Assembly: GCA_027451445.1 (NCBI GenBank)
Contig: DAIDJG010000379.1
Coordinates: 1 to 60,656, forward strand
Direction of reading: 5' to 3'
DNA: 60,656 bases
Origin: Singulisphaera sp.
GTDB lineage: Bacteria > Planctomycetota > Planctomycetia > Isosphaerales > Isosphaeraceae
Shown one piece after another: positions 34,029 through 42,915 of the stretch. The notes below the pieces were generated by a model that saw nothing but the letters and a program-made list of their open reading frames with translations, searched no databases and was not told where the DNA came from. The stretch's first letter is position 1, and every line of letters begins with the position of its first letter. The translations under genes were made by a program, and so were the position numbers.

Positions 34029-34997
34029 TCACGGCCCCAACCAAAGCCAGTAACCAAACGCGAGCGGGGCGGCAAAGAGCAGCGAATCGAGAACATCCAG
34101 CACGCCGCCAAATCCGGGCACGGAATCCGAAGCATCTTTACGCGCGCAGTCGCGCTTGATCATGGATTCCATGAGGTCCCCAAGTTGGGCGGCTGACCCC
34201 ACGAGGACACCGAAACCGACCGCCGTCCACCAGTCGAGCGTGGGAACCTTGAGAACGAAACGCGCCACGGCGGCGACGACCACAGACGCGAAAACGCCTG
34301 CGCCAAGCCCGCCGAGGGCTCCTTCGACAGTCTTGTTTGGGCTCAGCCGCGGCCAGAGCTTATGCCTGCCGAAGAGCCGGCCAAACGTATACGCACCGGT
34401 GTCCGCCCCCTTCGACGTCGCGACGAGGAACGCGATGGGCAGTAGACCGTGGTAGGGACCGTCGAACCACCGTAGTTGAATGATGAAACTCCCGAGCAGC
34501 CCCACGTACGAAACCGCGAGAATGGTCCCCGCGATTGTGGCCATCGTGGCTCCTGGCTTCTGAAACTGGACGCTCTGCACGACGAACGCCGCCATGACGA
34601 CGACCACGAATGTGAGAAGCGGCCACGCGAGCGCACTGACCGGCATCAAAGGGTCGTAGGGCAAACGCTCGGCAAGGCGAGGGTCCTGAACGAACCGGTC
34701 GATCAGGTGAGGTGCCCAGTTTGCAAACACCAACGCCATGACACCGGCAAAGACGGTGTTACCGGACGGTCGGGCACTGGTCTCGTTCAGAAGACTGACA
34801 AGTTCCAGCGACGCGGACCCCAAAGCCACAATGGCAAGCAAAAACCAAAACGGGAACCACGGGGCAAGGAACTCATCGAGACAGAGTATGGCCAGCAGAG
34901 CCCCGACCATCGAAAAGCCAGTGACGAGTCGGGTGCTGAGCATCGATTGGGGCGAGTGTTGTTTGAGCTCGGAGGTGTTCGGATTCGTGATGAGCAC
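34029..34997 (-). CDS. cdsA: Phosphatidate cytidylyltransferase
   Basis: 322 residues from a GTG at 34997, 26 bases after the uppS stop; an ATG at 34943 (MLSTRLVTGF) is an alternative start and is family-like. It makes CDP-diacylglycerol from phosphatidate and CTP in the membrane. About eight membrane segments are visible, with RLSPNKTVEGALGGLGAG and the C-terminal signature SMIKRDCARKDASDSVPGFGGVLDVLDS. In the usual signature the PGFGG site reads P-G-H-G-G and the D-V site reads D-R, so two positions differ. It follows uppS, the usual order; dxr and rseP, which often follow, are absent here. Confidence 0.9.
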   Translation of the reverse strand: MLITNPNTSELKQHSPQSMLSTRLVTGFSMVGALLAILCLDEFLAPWFPFWFLLAIVALGSASLELVSLLNETSARPSGNTVFAGVMALVFANWAPHLIDRFVQDPRLAERLPYDPLMPVSALAWPLLTFVVVVMAAFVVQSVQFQKPGATMATIAGTILAVSYVGLLGSFIIQLRWFDGPYHGLLPIAFLVATSKGADTGAYTFGRLFGRHKLWPRLSPNKTVEGALGGLGAGVFASVVVAAVARFVLKVPTLDWWTAVGFGVLVGSAAQLGDLMESMIKRDCARKDASDSVPGFGGVLDVLDSLLFAAPLAFGYWLWLGP

Positions 34998-35023
34998 GAC
35001 GGTCGTCTCGAGTGTAACGCGCC

Positions 35024-35803
35024 TCAGCCCTTCGCACCAACAGATGGGAGCCCGCCAAACTTGCGCTGACGCGCCGCGTAAGACTGGCACGCAGCCAACA
35101 GGTCATCGGCACGAAAATCGGGCCAGAGCACGTCGGTCACCCATAACTCGGCGTACGAAATCTCCCAGAGCAGGAAATTGCTCACCCGCAGCTCACCCGC
35201 CGTTCTGACGAGCAGGTCGGGCTCGGGCATCTCCGCCGTGGAGAGATAGGACGCGAACATCGGCTCGTCGACCCGGTCCGGCTCGAGCCTGCCCGCGCGA
35301 ACGTCTTCCGCCAGCCGACGCGCCGCGTCGGCGATCTCGGTCCGCCCGCCGTAATTGACCGCCAGGCAGAGAGTCATACCCGTCTTGGTGGCGGTCAGTT
35401 CCATCGTACGATCGAGTTCGCGAAGCACATCGTCCGGCAGACCAGCTCTCCGCCCGATCATGGTTAGCCGGACATTCTGTTCGAGGAGCTCATCGCGCTC
35501 GACCACCAGGAAATGACGCAGCAGCCGCATCAGGAACTTGAGCTCGCGCGGCGGACGCTTCCAGTTCTCGACGGAAAGGCAATAGAGCGTCAACTGATCC
35601 AAACCCAGGCGACAGCCCTCTTCCACAACGGCCCGGACGCTCTGAATACCGCGCCGATGCCCCATGATGCGCGGCATGCCGCGACTCTGCGCCCAGCGAC
35701 CGTTTCCATCCATAATGATGGCAACATGCCGCGGAATCTGATCGGCCGTCAGGCCGACTTCCGCGAGTCGAGTGCGTCCTTCTTCAGTAATCGCGTTCGG
35801 CAT
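35024..35803 (-). CDS. uppS: Isoprenyl transferase (undecaprenyl diphosphate synthase)
   Basis: 259 residues. It builds the polyprenyl diphosphate carrier for cell-wall and envelope glycans. Signatures are HVAIIMDGNGRWAQSRGMPRIMGHRRG (with the catalytic Asp of MDGNGRW), LTLYCLSVENWKRPP, LCLAVNYGGRTEI and PDLLVRTAGELRVSNFLLWEISYAEL (the R-x-x-x-E-x-R set). The ATG at 35803 lies 56 bases after purA. cdsA follows at 26 bases, so uppS-cdsA is a co-transcribed lipid pair. Confidence 0.96.
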   Translation of the reverse strand: MPNAITEEGRTRLAEVGLTADQIPRHVAIIMDGNGRWAQSRGMPRIMGHRRGIQSVRAVVEEGCRLGLDQLTLYCLSVENWKRPPRELKFLMRLLRHFLVVERDELLEQNVRLTMIGRRAGLPDDVLRELDRTMELTATKTGMTLCLAVNYGGRTEIADAARRLAEDVRAGRLEPDRVDEPMFASYLSTAEMPEPDLLVRTAGELRVSNFLLWEISYAELWVTDVLWPDFRADDLLAACQSYAARQRKFGGLPSVGAKG

Positions 35804-35859
35804 TGTGTCCCGCGTCTTGTCTCGGGAAACGTTCTCTCAGGGCCATTGGCCCGCCGGTC

Positions 35860-37152
35860 TCATCCCACCTTCGTGATCGTCTGAAGGCGCTCGGGACCTA
35901 CGGACACGATGGAGATCGGTACGCCGATCTGCTTCGAGAGAAAGCGGACGTAATCGTGCGCAGCCTTGGGGAGATCGCTCCAGGATCGGGCCTTGGTGAG
36001 ATCCTCGCTCCATCCGGGCAACGTTTCGTAGACAGGACGGCACTCGGCGAGGTCGGCGACGTGCCCCGGAAGCTCCGGAATCCTCTTGCCATCCTTGTTC
36101 TCATACGCCACCGCGACCTTGATTTCGTCCAGACCGCTCAACACGTCGAGCAGCATCAAGGCGATTTCGGTCGATCCGCTCACTCGCGACGAGTAGCGTA
36201 CCGCTACGGCGTCAAACCAGCCGCAACGGCGCGGACGCCCCGTCACCGTACCATATTCGCGCCCAATGCGCCGGATGCGCTCACCGACATCGTTGTCCTG
36301 CTCCGTCGGGAATGGCCCGCCGCCGACCCGCGTGGTGTACGCCTTGACGATTCCGATCCAGCGGTCGATGTGACGCGTGGGCACACCCGACCCGGCCGCG
36401 ATGCCCGCGGCGCTGCTGTTTGAGCTGGTGACGTAAGGATAGCTGCCGTGATCCACGTCGAGGAGGGATCCCTGCGCGCCCTCGAACAGCAGCCTCTTCC
36501 CTTGCGCGAGCGAATGATGCATCCAGGTCGTGGTATCGCAGACCAAGGGGCGCAGGACGTCCGCGTATTCGAGGTATTCGTCCGCGACCTGCTTGGCGTC
36601 CAGAGGATCAAACTCGGGAAGCATCGCGGCGAGCAGCCGGTTCTTGTAGTCGATGATCCGGCTCAGGTGCTCTCGAAACTGGGCGGGGTGATACAGGTCG
36701 CCCACACGGACGCCGTGGACACGCCCGACCTTGTCCCGATAGCAGGGGCCAATACCGCGCCGGGTGGTTCCCAGGTGGTCCGCGGCCGAGGCTGACTCTT
36801 CCGTGAGCCTCTCCTCTGCCAGATGGTAAGGGAGGATCACATGCGCCCGATCGCTCACGTGGAGCCGTCCGCCGATCTCCACGCCTTGTTTCTTCAGCGT
36901 CTCGACTTCTTTGAGCAGGGCGGGCGGATGAATAACGACACCGTTGCCAATCACGCACTCGATGCCGGGCCGCAGAATCCCGGTCGGCAACAGAGAGAGC
37001 TTGTAGGTCACCCCGTCGGCGACCACCGTATGTCCCGCGTTGGCTCCCCCCTGGTACCGAACGACCGCGTCGTGCTGGTCACACAGCAGGTCAACAATCT
37101 TCCCCTTGGCCTCATCCCCCCACTGCAAACCGACAACACAAGTCGAACCCAC
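35860..37152 (-). CDS. purA: Adenylosuccinate synthase
   Basis: 430 residues from a GTG at 37152, which begins right at the family start (VGSTCVVGLQWGDEAKGKIVD) and has GGAG about 10 bases upstream; the longer frame to 37251 adds unsupported residues. E. coli PurA has 432. GTP-dependent conversion of IMP and aspartate to adenylosuccinate. Landmarks are QWGDEAKGK, YQGGANAGHTVV, LLPTGILRPG, TTRRGIGPCYRDKVGR, LLFEGAQGSLLDVDHGSYP, VGGGPFPTEQ and RPRRCGWFDAVAVRYSSRVSG. It is followed by uppS after 56 bases. Confidence 0.96.
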   Translation of the reverse strand: MGSTCVVGLQWGDEAKGKIVDLLCDQHDAVVRYQGGANAGHTVVADGVTYKLSLLPTGILRPGIECVIGNGVVIHPPALLKEVETLKKQGVEIGGRLHVSDRAHVILPYHLAEERLTEESASAADHLGTTRRGIGPCYRDKVGRVHGVRVGDLYHPAQFREHLSRIIDYKNRLLAAMLPEFDPLDAKQVADEYLEYADVLRPLVCDTTTWMHHSLAQGKRLLFEGAQGSLLDVDHGSYPYVTSSNSSAAGIAAGSGVPTRHIDRWIGIVKAYTTRVGGGPFPTEQDNDVGERIRRIGREYGTVTGRPRRCGWFDAVAVRYSSRVSGSTEIALMLLDVLSGLDEIKVAVAYENKDGKRIPELPGHVADLAECRPVYETLPGWSEDLTKARSWSDLPKAAHDYVRFLSKQIGVPISIVSVGPERLQTITKVG

Positions 37153-37281
37153 GGCGCCACATCTCCGATCAATCGCAGCGAAGCTCTCGCACTCAAAAGC
37201 TGCTTGGGATGGCAAAGGAACCAGCGTATCGTGCCGTCTCGGCCCCGTCAATTGCGCAAACTACGCGGGCGGCGTGAGACG

Positions 37282-38007
37282 TCATTTCTTCTGAAGTGCA
37301 TCGAGGCGACCCTGGGCCGTCTTGGCCTCAGGCGAAGCGGGGAATTGCTTCACCGTCTTTTGATAGAACTCGATCGCCCCGGCAGTCTTCTCCGACTTTT
37401 CGAGGTTCTGGCCCATCTTGAGCAGCGACGCGGCAGAACCGGACGCTCCGGTGGCCGGTTTCTTGGCCGTCGTCGATCCGCCCTTCTTCTTTTTCTTCGA
37501 GCTCTTGGTGGCCTTCTGCGACGGCGTGGGCTGATTGTTGTCCACCAGATCGCGCACGAGGTCATGGGGCTGTATGTAGAGCACCTTGTTCTTGTGCTCG
37601 CCTTCGAGAACCTTGACCTCTCCGCACACCACACCCTGGACCAGCGCGCCGCGACCAACCTGGATCTTGTCCACGACCACCGGACCGAGCGCGGTGATGA
37701 GAACCTTCGTCTTGAGATCGAGCAGGATCAGCTTGTGCTGGTCTTCCATCTTGTCGATGGCCGCGTCGTTGTTCACACTCGCGAGCTGAAGGTACGCCAC
37801 GAGATCCGGAACCGAGGCGAACGTGTTCACGCCGAACGGCTCGCCATCATCGTCGACCGCCCCAGTGCCCACCGCGACGGTATCGCCCACCTGGGGAACG
37901 TACGAAGGGTCGAGGGCCCGAACCGGCGGCCTGTCTGCGGCGTTGGCCCTCCCGTCCATCCAAGGAACGACCAGTACCAGGGTGACGAGACTCCAGCGGC
38001 AAGGCAT
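37282..38007 (-). CDS. Secreted hypothetical protein with a C-terminal TPR-like motif
   Basis: 241 residues from the ATG at 38007 (GAGGAG 8 bases upstream; a GTG at 38013 sits too close to it). A signal peptide (MPCRWSLVTLVLVVPWMDGRANA) is present. The N-terminal half (VGDTVAVGTGAV, KLILLDLKTKVLITALGP, VCGEVKVLEGEHKNKVLYI) has no recognised domain. A lysine-rich linker (SSKKKKKGG) leads to a short TPR-like helix pair (LLKMGQNLEKSEKTAGAIEFYQKTVKQFPASPEAKTAQ). It lies upstream of purA on the same strand, with 129 bases between, so it may have its own transcript. Function unknown. Confidence 0.75.
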   Translation of the reverse strand: MPCRWSLVTLVLVVPWMDGRANAADRPPVRALDPSYVPQVGDTVAVGTGAVDDDGEPFGVNTFASVPDLVAYLQLASVNNDAAIDKMEDQHKLILLDLKTKVLITALGPVVVDKIQVGRGALVQGVVCGEVKVLEGEHKNKVLYIQPHDLVRDLVDNNQPTPSQKATKSSKKKKKGGSTTAKKPATGASGSAASLLKMGQNLEKSEKTAGAIEFYQKTVKQFPASPEAKTAQGRLDALQKK

Positions 38008-38109
38008 CAACACTTCTCCTCACAAGTGATTACTTAATCGCCTTTTTACAGATAGCCGCGAACGAGTGAGCTGGAACCACTGACCCGGTCTCCTCGCGAC
38101 CGTCTCGTC

Positions 38110-39255
38110 CTATCCCATCATTTTCCGAAACTCCGCGAAGAGATACTGGCTATCGTGTGGGCCGGCCGACGCTTCCGGGTGATACTGGACGCCGAAGACA
38201 GGCAAGCGCTTGTGGTGCAAGCCCTCGAGCGTCTGGTCGTTGAGGTTGATGTGGCTTGGTTCGACGTCCGCGGGGAGGGTCGCCGGATCGACCGCGAAGC
38301 CGTGATTCTGGGTCGTGATTTCAATCTTGCCCGTCCGCTCGTTGCGGACTGGGTGATTGGCCCCTCGGTGGCCGAACTTCAGCTTGAACGTCGTGGCGCC
38401 GAAGGCTTGACCCAGAAGTTGGTGGCCGAGACAGATCCCGAAGATCGGAATCCCATGCGCCTCGGCGCCCTCTTTGATGAGCGTCCGCAATGTCTGAGTC
38501 GCGTCGGCCAGCGGCCGAGGGTCGCCCGGCCCATTCGAGATGAAGACACCATCGGGAGTCCGTTCCAGAATCGCTTCGGCCGGTGTCGAACCGGGAAGCA
38601 CCGTCACCCGGCAGCCGGACTCGACCAGATGCCTCGGAATGTTCCATTTCATCCCGAAATCGAGCGCGACGACATGGGGTCGCCGGCCCGACGGGCTCGC
38701 GCTTGTCGTTTCAACTTTCGGATCGGCGGCAATGTGGTCGAGCCCGGCGTCCCAGGTCGTAACCCGGTCGGGCATGACTTCCCGAACCAGGTCCCGGCCG
38801 ACCAAACCTGGACTCGCCTTGGCCTTCGCGACAAGGTTGTAATCGTCGAGGTCGGTCGTCGACAGAATCCCTTTCAGCGCCCCTTCGACCCGCGTCATGC
38901 GCACTAGTGCACGCGTATCGATCCCTTCGATTCCGAGCACTCCGAGCCGGGCGAGATACTCTTCGAGGCGGTCCTCAGCCCGATAATTGCTCACAAGGCG
39001 GCTCAATTCGCGAATTACGAAGCCGCGAACCCAGGGCTTGCCGCTCTCAGCATCTTGCTCGTTGACGCCGTAATTGCCGATCAACGGATACGTCATGGTG
39101 ACGATCTGACCGTGATACGAAGGGTCCGTGAGGATCTCCTGATACCCGGTCATGCTCGTGTTGAAGACAACTTCCCCGTCAACTTCGCCACGGGCCCCGA
39201 ACGCCCGCCCCGTAAAGACCATCCCGTTCTCAAGCGCAAGCTTCGCAATGTCCAT
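38110..39255 (-). CDS. carA: Carbamoyl phosphate synthase small subunit
   Basis: 381 residues from the ATG at 39255 (DIAKLALENGMVFTGRAFG), where the family begins; the frame open to 39336 adds unsupported residues. It is the glutaminase subunit that feeds ammonia to CarB for arginine and pyrimidine synthesis. The N-terminal domain shows GEVVFNTSMTGYQEILTDPSYHGQIV and IGNYGVNEQD. The class I amidotransferase domain shows GPGDPRPL, the catalytic-cysteine motif FGICLGHQLLGQAFG, and the His-Glu pair QYHPEAS. carB is not in the window. The permease gene ends 52 bases upstream. Confidence 0.96.
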   Translation of the reverse strand: MDIAKLALENGMVFTGRAFGARGEVDGEVVFNTSMTGYQEILTDPSYHGQIVTMTYPLIGNYGVNEQDAESGKPWVRGFVIRELSRLVSNYRAEDRLEEYLARLGVLGIEGIDTRALVRMTRVEGALKGILSTTDLDDYNLVAKAKASPGLVGRDLVREVMPDRVTTWDAGLDHIAADPKVETTSASPSGRRPHVVALDFGMKWNIPRHLVESGCRVTVLPGSTPAEAILERTPDGVFISNGPGDPRPLADATQTLRTLIKEGAEAHGIPIFGICLGHQLLGQAFGATTFKLKFGHRGANHPVRNERTGKIEITTQNHGFAVDPATLPADVEPSHINLNDQTLEGLHHKRLPVFGVQYHPEASAGPHDSQYLFAEFRKMMG

Positions 39256-39307
39256 GGCGTTCGAGCGAATCTCCCAGCGTTGGTGTCGTGAGCGCAGCGC
39301 GTTCCGG

Positions 39308-41074
39308 TCAGTATACGGCAACGTCGCCAGGCTCATCCAGCCAAGTTGACGGCGCCCGCCCCGACATCACCGCCGCGAAGGCCAGAAGCTGAACGATCAA
39401 CACGCAGGACGCCAGACTCACGGCATGTTCGAGGCCGTGTCCAGGCTGGTCCGCCAGGGCGAGAAGCTTGGGCGCAATCGTTCGACCCGCCCCCGTGGGC
39501 TGAAGTATGAGCGCGGGTGCGAGGTTGGTCGTTGCCAGCACGAAGCTCCAGACGATGCCAAACATCCCGCTGCGCCACTCGGGCCACGCATCGACACGCG
39601 GCCCGCGCCAGCCCGGCAGGCCAAGCATGCGAGAGGCCGAAACCGGCGCGTCTCGCTTCAAGCGCTCCTTCCAGACGGCGCGCTGGACCAGGCGTGGTAA
39701 ATGCACTGCGGCGACTGCAAGAAACACCAGAACGCTCGGGGCTCGGTAAACGTCCAACGCATTGCTGACCCAACCGAGCGGATCCGAGAGCGACGCAATC
39801 CCTCTGGTCCGGCGCGCGAGTTGACTGACGAGCCCCAGAACGGGCGAAACCGAGAGGGCGCCGACGCCCACGACAATCGGTGGCACCCCCCTGCTCCAGT
39901 TGGCCAGAATCGACCAGCCGGATCGGCTCCCAGCGCCCGCGCTCGCGAGTCCCTTTGCTGCGAAAACGGTGACCGCAACAACGGCAGATCCCACTGCGAC
40001 CGAGCGTGTGATGATATCGCGCAGCCGAAAGTCAGTGGTCAGATCCGTCAACGCGGTAAGTGCGGATCTCGAATCGTGACTTCCGGGATCAGCCCAAATT
40101 CGGATCGCTGATCCGAGCAGGCCGTACAATGGAAGCCAGAGCAAGACCGTGGCCCCGGCGAGGCATCCCCAGAATAGGACCGTGCGAACGACCCCTGCCG
40201 ACTCTGGGCGTTGACTCACCGAAGCCGGATAGGCCAGCGACTCGCCTCCCCACCAGCGGAGAAAGGTCCACGCGAGTAACACGTATAAGAGCGTGGTCAA
40301 CGCCAGAAGCGCCGCGCGAGCGCTCGGCTCGGGCGCGGAGACCGCTTCGATAATCTGGAACGCCAGGGTCCGGCGCAATCCGAGGATCAGCGGAGCACCT
40401 GGCTCAACGAGGATCACAGTGAACAACAGAGACAACGTCCTCATGACTTGAGGTCGCACCATCGGCCAGGCCAATCGTCGCCACGCACCCCAACGACTCA
40501 AGCCCGCCAACCGGCCCGCGGCTTCCCACCCAGGGTCGATCCGCGCCAAGCCGCGCATGGTCGCCAACATGATCATGGGCACGCCGACAGCGAGATCGAC
40601 CCAGGCCAGGCCGACCCACTCGCGAAGATCGGGGCTCATCCCTGCCGTCGACCAGACCTCGTACCACGGTCTCGACCGTCCGAACAGCAAGCGCAGTCCG
40701 AGCGCTCCAAAGAACGGTGAAACGGCGATGGGGGCGATGACAAGCGCAGAGAGGAGCGTCCTTCCCCAAAAGCGCCAACGACCGGCAACCCGTGCAAGGA
40801 TCGTTCCAACCAGGAGCGACCCGATCGAGACAACAGCAGCGTTGATCAGGCTATTCCGGGAACAATCCCATAAGAATGGGTCGAGAACGACCAAGGCGGC
40901 CGGAAAGAGCGATGTTCGCACTCCGCCCGACGGTCCTCGCTCCATCACGGCAGCCGGAATCAGCGCCAGGACGGGTATAAGTAGGACGACTCCGACGGCC
41001 CGAGCAACCGCTCGATATAAACCGCGAACGAACCTTATCACGACGAATTCAGGCCCCCGCTCGACAACCGTCAA
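39308..41074 (-). CDS. Fused ABC transporter permease (FbpB-like, two permease halves)
   Basis: 588 residues from a TTG at 41074 (AGGGCGAG just upstream); a GTG at about 41041 is an alternative. About twelve membrane helices fall into two permease halves, as in iron(III) transporters of the FbpB/SfuB type. The first half ends in a good EAA motif (WEAAGRLAGLSRWGAWRRLAWP); the second has a poorer one (SASRMLGLPGWRGPRV). It lies just upstream of carA on the same strand. The matching ABC ATPase and binding-protein genes are not next to it; the best candidates lie at 46.7-49.2 kb on the same strand. Confidence 0.82.
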   Translation of the reverse strand: MTVVERGPEFVVIRFVRGLYRAVARAVGVVLLIPVLALIPAAVMERGPSGGVRTSLFPAALVVLDPFLWDCSRNSLINAAVVSIGSLLVGTILARVAGRWRFWGRTLLSALVIAPIAVSPFFGALGLRLLFGRSRPWYEVWSTAGMSPDLREWVGLAWVDLAVGVPMIMLATMRGLARIDPGWEAAGRLAGLSRWGAWRRLAWPMVRPQVMRTLSLLFTVILVEPGAPLILGLRRTLAFQIIEAVSAPEPSARAALLALTTLLYVLLAWTFLRWWGGESLAYPASVSQRPESAGVVRTVLFWGCLAGATVLLWLPLYGLLGSAIRIWADPGSHDSRSALTALTDLTTDFRLRDIITRSVAVGSAVVAVTVFAAKGLASAGAGSRSGWSILANWSRGVPPIVVGVGALSVSPVLGLVSQLARRTRGIASLSDPLGWVSNALDVYRAPSVLVFLAVAAVHLPRLVQRAVWKERLKRDAPVSASRMLGLPGWRGPRVDAWPEWRSGMFGIVWSFVLATTNLAPALILQPTGAGRTIAPKLLALADQPGHGLEHAVSLASCVLIVQLLAFAAVMSGRAPSTWLDEPGDVAVY

Positions 41075-41215
41075 GAACTCGCCCTACCCACCAGATGAGC
41101 CTCGCGATTAGATCCTACCGCATCACGATCGTGAATTCCTGGCGGGGTGTCGATTATGTCCTGCTCTCGATGCCGGCTGGCATCTTAGGCGAATGCCTAC
41201 GGGAAGTTTATTCAC

Positions 41216-41246
41216 CGTAGACCTCACGCTCCGCGTGAGGCCTACG
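41216..41246. terminator. Hairpin with trailing T-run, upstream of the permease gene
   Basis: A 14-base arm (41216-41229, CGTAGACCTCACGC) pairs with 41233-41246 with one mismatch, and ATTTTT follows on the plus strand. It lies 110 bases after the DUF1559 stop and 140 bases before the permease start, both minus-strand genes, so the T-run is on the wrong strand for them. A related fragment (CCTCACGCTCCGC) occurs near 31088-31100, suggesting a dispersed repeat. Confidence 0.5.
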
Positions 41247-41286
41247 ATTTTTGACGTCTCCCGTTCAGAGATCACCAGAAACAGGT

Positions 41287-41320
41287 GCGGGGGCCAGAAC
41301 CTTCGGGTTCTGGCCCCCGC
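41287..41320 (-). terminator. 15-bp perfect hairpin with TTCG loop, downstream of DUF1559 gene
   Basis: Bases 41287-41301 (GCGGGGGCCAGAACC) pair perfectly with 41306-41320 around the tetraloop TTCG. On the minus strand it lies 36 bases past the DUF1559 stop, the terminator position, although only a short T-rich stretch (ACCTGTTTC) follows. The loop reads CGAA on the minus strand. Confidence 0.55.
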
Positions 41321-41355
41321 GTACCATGACCAAGCTCAGTGCACGAATCAACGGT

Positions 41356-42888
41356 TCAATCCTCGGAAGGGTCGACGACCTCGCCTCCGTTGCGGGTCAA
41401 CAACTCCCGGAGCGTCTTCGGTTTGATCGTTTCCTTGAGGAATCGGCCTGAGCCATCCGCGAAGCAAACGTTGGTCCCTTGCGGATGATGACCGAACAGA
41501 CCCTTTCCGGTCGGTTCGGCGCCGATGTCCCAATCGTCCGGCTTCGTCCAGGTCACGGCGAGCGAGTCACCGGCGTCTACCACCATGATCGTGTTCACCG
41601 TACCATCCGTAATTTCCTGGACCTTCACCGGCTGGGCTCCGGGGAAGATCGTCTGGGGACCTCGCGGTGTGAGATAGGTCGTTTTCCCTTCCCGAATCGC
41701 AGCCTGGTTCGCGCCGGGACAAGCGTATGTAACCGGCATCTGACTAATCAGGGCGCGGTTGTGCTCACTGTCCCACGGCTCGTCGAGGTGGAATTTCTGA
41801 TAGAGCGCCATCTGGCCCAGGAATGGGAGCAGATGGACCCGCCAACTCAGCAAGGGCTTTCCGTCCTTGCTCGTCGAGAAGGCGGCCGGGAACGTGTTAT
41901 GGTCGCTGTGGTAGTTGTGCATCGCCAGTCCAATCTGCCGCAGGTTATTCATGCACTGCGAGCGAACGGCCTTCTCGCGTGCTTGATGAACGGGGACCAG
42001 CACCAGCTCGGCCGTTTGCTTCGGGTCCGTCTCCAGCGTGACGCGGTCGCCGGCGAGTTGTGGCTTAAGCGGCTGAAGCGCGTTGACGAACGCGGCGAGC
42101 CGTGGATCTTCGCCTGCCTTTTGTGCCAGCACGTTCAGGGCACTCGCGACAATTTTCTCAAGTCCCTGCGCCGCCTGCTCGTCCTTCGCCTGCAACGTCG
42201 CGCGGAGCATCGGTTTAGGATCGACCACGACGGCGATCGAACCCCACTTGAAACCGCGAGTCACGGTCGTGATCGGTACACCACCGAAATCCGCCGGCAA
42301 AGCGGTCATCGACTCCTCCAACGCTCGTCGTTGGATCTCGCTCGGCATGAGGACGATTTGTACGGAAGCGTTAGCGCCGACAGAGAGTGCGGCCGCAAGG
42401 TCGGACCGAGGTGCCGGCTGGAGCGTGCGCACTTGTGCCACGGCGTCCGCCGTACCCGCGACGACGGCGCCACGCATCGTCTCGGCCTTGGGCCAACGGA
42501 ACGATGGAACCGGTGCCCCCTCAGTGAGTGCCGTAGCGATGGCCTTAGCGTCGGCGCCGTCGGCGAACGGGATCACCACCAGTGGGAGACCTGGGAAATC
42601 TGTAAGATCAACGAGGACATAGATATCGCGCGCCCCACCGCGTTTCAAAGCGTCGACCCACGCTTTGGTGCTTTGGACCGCGCCCTTCACCCGGTCATCA
42701 TCGGCCTGGTTTCCACCCACGGCCCGCACGATCGTTTCGACGTTGATCCGGTTCAGGTCAACGCGCACCAGCGCTGCGACTTCAGAACCGAGGAAAGGGG
42801 CCACGATTGCGGCATTTCGCTCCCCAACGGGATCCAGCGGAGGCGCCCCCAGCGTGATCAAGGCGGCAATCGGAATCAAACTAAGCAT
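41356..42888 (-). CDS. DUF1559 domain-containing secreted protein
   Basis: 510 residues from the ATG at 42888 (GGAG 10 bases upstream; another ATG lies 9 bases earlier). The N-terminus ([17 protein letters not shown]) is a plain signal peptide, not the prepilin-like methylation site common in DUF1559 proteins. Residues about 30-320 are a domain with [23 protein letters not shown] and [20 protein letters not shown]. The C-terminal DUF1559 module follows: [58 protein letters not shown], and [33 protein letters not shown]. These are extremely numerous in planctomycetes, function unknown. Confidence 0.9.
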   Translation of the reverse strand: MLSLIPIAALITLGAPPLDPVGERNAAIVAPFLGSEVAALVRVDLNRINVETIVRAVGGNQADDDRVKGAVQSTKAWVDALKRGGARDIYVLVDLTDFPGLPLVVIPFADGADAKAIATALTEGAPVPSFRWPKAETMRGAVVAGTADAVAQVRTLQPAPRSDLAAALSVGANASVQIVLMPSEIQRRALEESMTALPADFGGVPITTVTRGFKWGSIAVVVDPKPMLRATLQAKDEQAAQGLEKIVASALNVLAQKAGEDPRLAAFVNALQPLKPQLAGDRVTLETDPKQTAELVLVPVHQAREKAVRSQCMNNLRQIGLAMHNYHSDHNTFPAAFSTSKDGKPLLSWRVHLLPFLGQMALYQKFHLDEPWDSEHNRALISQMPVTYACPGANQAAIREGKTTYLTPRGPQTIFPGAQPVKVQEITDGTVNTIMVVDAGDSLAVTWTKPDDWDIGAEPTGKGLFGHHPQGTNVCFADGSGRFLKETIKPKTLRELLTRNGGEVVDPSED

Positions 42889-42915
42889 CGCGATCATTCT
42901 CCGAGCAAGGGATTA

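Noticed and set aside
36823-38037. 404-codon plus-strand frame opposite purA and the TPR gene
   Set aside because: Antisense to purA with all its motifs; spans two minus-strand genes.
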